Of a stretch of DNA of 64,000 nt, positions 58,715-64,000 are shown in pieces. Source of the DNA: Costus lasius. Its lineage: Eukaryota > Streptophyta > Magnoliopsida > Zingiberales > Costaceae. The first letter of the stretch is position 1; each line of letters begins with the position of its first letter. A program made the position numbers and the translations under genes. The DNA is taken from contig CM050449.1 of the NCBI GenBank assembly GCA_027563935.2, positions 15,762,501 to 15,826,500 of the forward strand. Reading direction: 5' to 3'. A model generated the notes under the pieces. That model had not been told where the DNA came from. It was given only the letters and a program-made list of their open reading frames with translations, and ran no database searches.

Positions 58715-60086
58715 TGATGGTGTGCCTCAAGTGCACGACCTGTCGAAGTAATAAAAATATCGTCCCACAGAGACCAATGGCCAAGTACCAACTTATCTTA
58801 GGATTATTAGCTAGATGAATCAGAAAAGAGATGAATTTGAACTTAACTATGTTGCAGGAAAAGTTAAAGAAAATAAAACGGGGTTGTAATCAAGTTGAGA
58901 GAATTTGGGATTTCGGGTTTCACCACTTTGGATCAAATAGTTCTACTAATAAGATTTATCTAAAGAAGAGTTTTACCGTGTTGAAAAGAACCTGTCCGCA
59001 TGTACAGATTGCCCCTTTTAGCGGTACAACCCAGTGTCTACCTGAGTTAATCCCTACTTTCGTAGTTATTAACTCGAGATATATCCAATGAGTTCTTAAC
59101 AAATGTATAAAATCCCTCAGATCGATTTGAACTACTTTCGTGATCGAATCGACCTATCTAAAAACACTACAGAACCGATGTCGCATTTCACCTTTTAGTA
59201 CTTCATGCAACGTCTAAAATATGTAAATTATGGCTAGTAATAAACTTGCAATAAACACAGCAATAATCAGATCAAGCACGAGTAAAGCTTCAATAGATAA
59301 AAATCATTAATTAAACCATAAATCATAGAAGGTTACGCACTAATCCCGAAACAATGTTTACGCTAACATGTTCTTTGATGTATCACAATAATAATCCATG
59401 TTCTTGATTACAAATTAGCAAAAATAATAATAGAAATGATAAGGAGGATGAAATCTAGGGCTCCTTCATGAAGATTGAAGCCAACAGGTTGCAGACGAAG
59501 AGTTTCTGGAGAGAAAATCGTTGTCTGCCACCCAGTCGCCTTAGGTTTCGCCTCTTCACCAAATACACATTGAATCCTTACCAAAAAGTCACAATAATTG
59601 CTCTCTTGGTAGCTTAAATAGTTCCCCATTGTCCAATTAGGTTTTTCCCAAAATTTGGCTCAAAAAGGAGCCAAATGGGGCAAGAAACGAGGTCAAAATT
59701 GAATTTGACGGACAAAATTACGGCCGTGATAAATATCACAGGTAGAAATTACGGCCGTGACGAAATCATTGGTAGGCCGTAACCCTTTCTGTGAAAAACG
59801 TTGCAAAGCACCTAGGAAAATTAAGGTCACGATAAAAATCACAGGCAAGCCGTAATTATAATTATGGCCGTGATAGAAATCATGGGTGGGGTGTAATTTT
59901 TAAACTTGCTCCGATTCGCATGAAATTTGGCGGGTGACTTCGTCTCGATGTCTGGAATCCATTTGTGCACTCAAATCTATAAAAATCCATCAAAAATTAG
60001 TCGTTTTCCACTGAAATATGATAAAAGCAAAGAGAAATGAAGATTCCGAATAATAACAAGAATTTAAGCCAAAATAAGTAAAATCA
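58715..60086 (-). repeat. Lone gypsy LTR, Athila/Tat type
   Basis: About 1372 bp. On the plus strand it begins TGATGGTGTGCCTCAAG with ATCGTCCCACAGAGACC, matching the inner end of the LTR at 9311. On the minus strand it starts TGATTTTACTTATTTTGG. No primer site lies next to it, so it is solo or truncated. The flanking 5-mers (CCTGC and TGATA) do not match. It carries repeats of ATTACGGCCGTGA (59717, 59748 and a relative near 59855), comparable with the GC-rich repeats of the other two gypsy LTRs. Confidence 0.7.
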
Positions 60087-60118
60087 TGATAAAAAAGAGA
60101 GATAGACCCCGTTTGGGG

Positions 60119-60736
60119 TAGGGCTGTTCAAAAAAACCGAAAAATCGAACTGAACCGAAAAACCGACCGAACCGAACCGAACGGGCGGTTAACCGAATGG
60201 ATCGGTTCGGTTCACGGTCGGTTTTTTGAGTATAATGGTTCGGTTCGGTTCGGTTACGGTTCGGAGAAAAAATTTTGACCGGTTAACCGAACCGACCGGT
60301 ATATATATGTATATCTCAAAATTACATTTAGATTGTTTATCTAGTGCAATGGTTAAATGTTGTTTTGCGAGTTAGTAGGTTATGAGTTCGAAACCCATTC
60401 ACTACAACTTAAAAACTAATTATTTTACATATATAATTATCATATAATAATATTTAATAAGTAAAATCAATTTAAAAATTAATTTTTTAAAATATTTAAT
60501 TATTAAATAATAATATTTAATAGTCAAAGTTAATTTTTTAAAATAAATTTTAATAAATAAATTATAATCGGTTAACCGTGGTTAACCGAATCGGTTAACC
60601 ATTTGACTGGTTAACCGTTTGACTGGTTAACCGGTCGAACGGTTCGGGAACGGTTCGTGGTTTTTTCCTTCCATTCGGTTCGGTTAACCGGTTGACTATG
60701 GTCAACGGTTCGGTTAACCGACCATGAACAGCCCTA
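60119..60736. mobile_element. hAT element with perfect 8-bp target duplication, 618 bp
   Basis: The ends are TAGGGCTGTTCA and its inverted copy (TGAACAGCCCTA), flanked by GTTTGGGG on both sides (60111-60118, 60737-60744). Subterminal regions are packed with CCGAACCGAAC and the palindrome GGTTAACC (nine copies). No transposase is encoded. It interrupts the left terminal repeat of the Harbinger-like element, so it arrived later. Confidence 0.92.
60341..60394 (+). other. tRNA-like A and B boxes inside the hAT element
   Basis: TAGTGCAATGGT (60342-60353) resembles an RNA polymerase III A box, and GAGTTCGAAAC (60384-60394) a B box, at tRNA-like spacing. No cloverleaf could be completed, so this is at most a tRNA/SINE relic. 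Confidence 0.4.
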
Positions 60737-61243
60737 GTTTGGGGTGGCTGGAACTTCTGGCTGGTGGCTGGTCTAAGTAGAACTAGTCTGAGTAGAGCTG
60801 GTCTGAAAAGCTGAGACTGTTTGAGTGCATTAGCTGGTCTAATAAGCAACTTTGAGCTGTTGTGCTGTGCTGTTCAGTTCTATTAAGAATTTTTTTTAAT
60901 TTTTTTTTAAAATATAAGATTACTTTACACAACAATAAATTAATTTTAGACTATTATATAACTAAATTTAATTTAAAGTGGACAAATTAAAAAAATTGCA
61001 AGAGTTTTCCCTATATTTTAAGTGCGAAACCCTGTATACATAATATATAAAATAATATCCAACCATGATAAGAAAAAATTATCCAGAATTCCTCACAAAT
61101 ACTTGGTAATCACACATAACAAACCATCTAAATATCACAACATATTAGAATTCAAGTACACATAACAAACCATCTAAATATCACAACATCCAACGAGTAC
61201 AAAGTAACCATATCCATATAATAGTAATACAATAAAATATTTG

Positions 61244-61684
61244 CTACACATGTGAATCCATTAAACTTAATGCAATCTGATTCCGAAGGTGATCTATCTC
61301 TGTAGCATCATGTTGATCTTCAGCAGCCTCTTCATCTACCTCATAATCATCTGTTGGGGTAAGCTCTGGATTAGCATGAAATTCTTGAAAAATTTCATTT
61401 GTGTTTGTTCTTTGCCTAATAAAATTATGGATTGCCATTGATGCAACTACAATTTTGACTTGTGTCTCAAATGCATATGAAGGCATGTCACGTAATATAT
61501 TCCACCTCTTCTTCCATACTCCAAAACATCGTTCAATACAACTTCTAAGATATGAATGAGATTTATTAAATACTTCTTTAAGGATATGAAGGCAAAGATA
61601 TCTTATAGTATCTAAATATGGTGTAATCACACATATACACAATATAAATAAATTAGATCTATTCAACATGGTATCAAACAACAT
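61244..61684 (-). pseudogene. Harbinger transposase, C-terminal fragment
   Basis: From about residue 36 the frame matches the end of the DDE_Tnp_4/HARBI1-type nuclease: EVFNKSHSYLRSCIERCFGV, KKRWNILRDMPSYAFETQ, then MAIHNFIRQ and an acidic tail. The Glu in CIERCFG is the third catalytic acid of the family. The two Asp residues upstream are not present in this window. The first 35 residues of the open frame are probably intron sequence. In its family this enzyme cuts and joins element ends; this fragment cannot. Confidence 0.8.
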
Positions 61685-61690
61685 ACTTGT

Positions 61691-61975
61691 ATCAAATTTA
61701 AGCTTTGTTGAACAACCATCATTGAATTCAAAGCTAACAGCTTCATTTCTAAGTTAGAAAGTACATGTAAGCTACATGTAAGATACATGTAAAGCTATGA
61801 GCTTCATTAATTTCTAACATCTATTGAACATGGTATGAAACTGCAAACTGATTTCAAATTTAAGTTTTGTTGAACAATAGCCATTGAATTCAAAGCTAAC
61901 AGCTTCATTTCTAAGTTAGAAGGTACATGTAAGCTACATGTAAGTTAACTGCTTCATTACTTTCTAACATCTTCA
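61691..61975. repeat. Tandem duplication, spacing 162
   Basis: TCAAATTTAAGCTTTGTTGA at 61692 recurs as TCAAATTTAAGTTTTGTTGA at 61854. Both continue through ATTGAATTCAAAGCTAACAG and GTACATGTAAGCTACATGTA. It lies just upstream of the transposase fragment. Confidence 0.85.
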
Positions 61976-62758
61976 TTTCATGTTGATCTGCATGATTGCT
62001 CCCTAGATTATTTCTTGAGGAGCCCATCGGTTGTACTCACATATATTTATCTAGTTATGAAAAACTGATTCTTGTGCTACAATTTGTATAGTGTAATGGT
62101 TCTGCACTTGATTGAAAAAAAAAAGAAAAATTGACAAGTAAACTATAAGTGAACCCATTGCAAAGACAAATTAAACATTGAATTTTATACCAGTCAATGT
62201 AAGCTAAAATGCATCGGTAAACTTTGGTAAGATGGAAGACTAATATCACAAACTTTGGAAAGATGGAAGACTAATATCACATTTAGGTTTTGGACAGATA
62301 TTACATTAAACGTGAATACAATAACCCAGAAATCCCTTACTCTTCCTTTGTGGATTTTTGGATGATCGGCAATGAAGGCTGGGACTGGAGCGGTGAGCAG
62401 TGTTAGATCCGGGATGCAGAGTGGATTTGACTTGTGGTGGAGCTCCGGCGGCAAGATCTGAAAGAGCTTCAGGCGTCAGTGCCGGCGAGAGGTCGAGGAG
62501 GGCAATCGGCGAGCAGCAAAGCGGCGAGTAGTTAGGCTTTGAATCTCAGAAAACGAAGGGGAAAAATGAGATTGAGGGGCGTAAGCTGAAGACTACTAGG
62601 CTGCGGCGACTGCCGGAGGCGGTGACAGATAGAGGCGAAGAGAGGAAGAAAGCTGGCGAGAGAGGGGGAGACGCGTGCAAGCGGCTGTCGTTACTATTGC
62701 CAGGCAGCCGCTTCCACTTCCAAAAAGCTGCCTCTAACCCGCTTCCTTGGAACAGTAG

Positions 62759-62785
62759 AGCTTCTCAGTCTGCGACTGAGAAGCT
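62759..62785. repeat. Perfect 12-bp hairpin in the Harbinger-like element
   Basis: AGCTTCTCAGTC and GACTGAGAAGCT around TGC. It lies 80 bases inside the right end, within GC-rich sequence with CAGCCGCTTCC repeats. Confidence 0.9.
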
Positions 62786-62868
62786 GTCAAACAAACGCAT
62801 CCGCTTCCCACGTTTGGCTGCCCGCAAATGCAAAAGCTGGCGGGTAGCGGGCTCCAAACATGGCCATA

Positions 62869-64000
62869 ATTGGTGGTAAAGTATACTAAAAATACTATAT
62901 AAATGCATGACATCACCCGCGCGCGACATCAATGAGGAAAGGAGGCTATGGCTGTTGGTTCCACGGACTGGCAACGCCGTATGGCGTTCGAGGAATCAGA
63001 CAGGGACTCTCAAGGCTGATTGTCACGTGAGGAGAACGCGATTGGCGATTCACATCCATAAGATTTTCTCGGGTAGGCAGCCGCTAGGGTTTTCGATCAA
63101 CGTCACATGGCTGGCTCGATCGCATGTGACTGGAAGTGCAGTGAGGTGGGAATAAGCTGTTGTCGAGCTACCTATAAAGCGGCGAGGAGGCGAGCTCGAT
63201 GCAAGGTGGTGTAGGGGAGGACAAAAGGCCTGAGAATGAAGGATGAACCAAACAGCTGTAAAATAGAGGATCGGTCGTGAATGAACACAGCTCCTTCCCT
63301 CCCTCTCGCTTCAGTCCCCGCCGTTTGTCTCTCGGCATTGAACTCTCTAGCGGGGCAAGTGGTTTGCTCTCTCCAGCGTGCTCTAGTGGTGTGGGTGGTG
63401 CGGTTTAGAGCACCGTCATCGTTTATTCTCCAGGAGCTCCCCGTCCTCTTTCTCGTCTCCTCCTCCTAACGCGGCACCTGCGAACTCACGCCGATGACCT
63501 TCGGGTGATCTACGAGATGTGAGGGTGTCGAGAAGGAGGCATCTTCCTTCCATTTCGACTAGCGAGGGCTCATGGCAGAGACGCAGATGTCGACAGGATT
63601 TCTGCTTGAAGTAGAGACACCTGCGACGTAAGACGTGGGTTCGGGTTTCGAACACAACGCGATGAGATCCCCGGTGTAGACATGGGATCAGAAGCTTGCG
63701 TAATTTGGATATGATTTGAACTGAGGTATAATTTTCCTTTTCTATTTGGATTTTTTTATCCAACTTGGCTTTTTTCCTTCTTCCTTCTTTCTTTGGGCCG
63801 GATGAAGGTTAGAACCCTTCACTTAGGCTGAAGAGCGCGCGCATGGGTGTGTTCTGCCGGTCGCACTGAACGTGCTAGAGCCACTCAATTTGCCCCCTGT
63901 GTGGGATTTTTAAATGAATTTGAGTCTTGCATAGCTAATTAATTATTGTAATAATTAATTTAGCCAAAAATTTGTATTATGTTAAAACAAGGTGTGACCG
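62869..64000. other. Right-hand spacer, nothing assigned
   Basis: Short frames only (62907-63155, 63281-63469). The CT-rich stretch near 63290-63480 could be a gene leader whose coding part lies beyond the window, but no start or exon can be supported. A perfect 11-base AT palindrome lies at 63937-63960. Confidence 0.4.

Larger units (their letters stand above)
60105..62865 (-). mobile_element. PIF/Harbinger-like element, decayed
   Basis: The ends GACCCCGTTTGGGG and (inverted) GGCCATGTTTGGAG match at 10 of 14 positions. ATA flanks both sides (60102-60104 and 62866-62868), the 3-bp length expected of this superfamily, though TAA/TTA is more usual. It contains the C-terminal part of a Harbinger transposase (61244-61684) and a 618-bp hAT insertion near its left end. 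The N-terminal transposase and the second (Myb-like) protein are missing. Confidence 0.6.

Noticed and set aside
63937..63960. Perfect 11-base AT palindrome
   Set aside because: Pure AT and TTAATTA repeats make this expected by chance in AT-rich DNA.

Overview
The window is nuclear DNA of a flowering plant. It has AT-rich intergenic sequence, spliced genes with GT-AG introns, and a dense, nested load of plant-type transposable elements: Athila-lineage Ty3/gypsy, Ty1/copia, an L1-type LINE with RNase H, hAT, Mutator-like and PIF/Harbinger. The very GC-rich single-exon methyltransferase gene beside AT-rich spacer leans towards a monocot, but that is only an inference. No bacterial, organellar or CRISPR features were seen.

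Only three host genes are well supported. (1) A five-exon Pumilio/PUF RNA-binding protein gene (24349-28673, +) has all eight PUF repeats, with its TATA box and a short upstream ORF. (2) A single-exon, probably membrane-anchored class I SAM-dependent methyltransferase gene (30889-31788, -). (3) A single-exon Zuotin/DNAJC2 (ZRF1-type) J-domain plus double SANT co-chaperone/chromatin protein gene (54670-56589, +).

Layout. 1-10663: an Athila-like gypsy element on the minus strand, with 5' LTR, tRNA-type primer site, gag, protease-RT-RNaseH-integrase and an ATHILA ORF1-type reading frame, all broken by stops and frameshifts. 10711-14331: the deleted 3' half of a second, plus-strand gypsy element, ending in a 1.36-kb LTR. 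14493-20480: a LINE on the minus strand whose ORF1 and ORF2 overlap by ATGA. 20481-24100: AT-rich spacer with a fold-back MITE and a GC-cored element. 24135-28800: PUF gene. 29110-29430: a minisatellite. 30889-31788: methyltransferase. 32900-45545: a nest of hAT elements, including a broken hAT transposase gene, with a Copia element lodged inside between two near-identical inverted arms. 46689-47361: a small copia-type LTR with primer site, next to a Mutator-like element with a perfect 11-bp target duplication. 49545-50685: a long hairpin with arms of about 555 bp. 54670-56589: ZRF1-type gene. 58715-60086: a lone gypsy LTR. 60105-62865: a Harbinger-type element with a hAT element (perfect 8-bp target duplication) inserted in it.

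The host genes show no operon-like relation and are separated by mobile DNA. Nearly all stop codons that break the retroelement genes sit where TGG, CAG, CAA or CGA is expected. That is the C-to-T/G-to-A signature of methylated, silenced copies. The most distinctive non-genic signals are the long inverted duplication at 49545-50685, a candidate small-RNA hairpin locus, and the inverted arms that bracket the Copia element.
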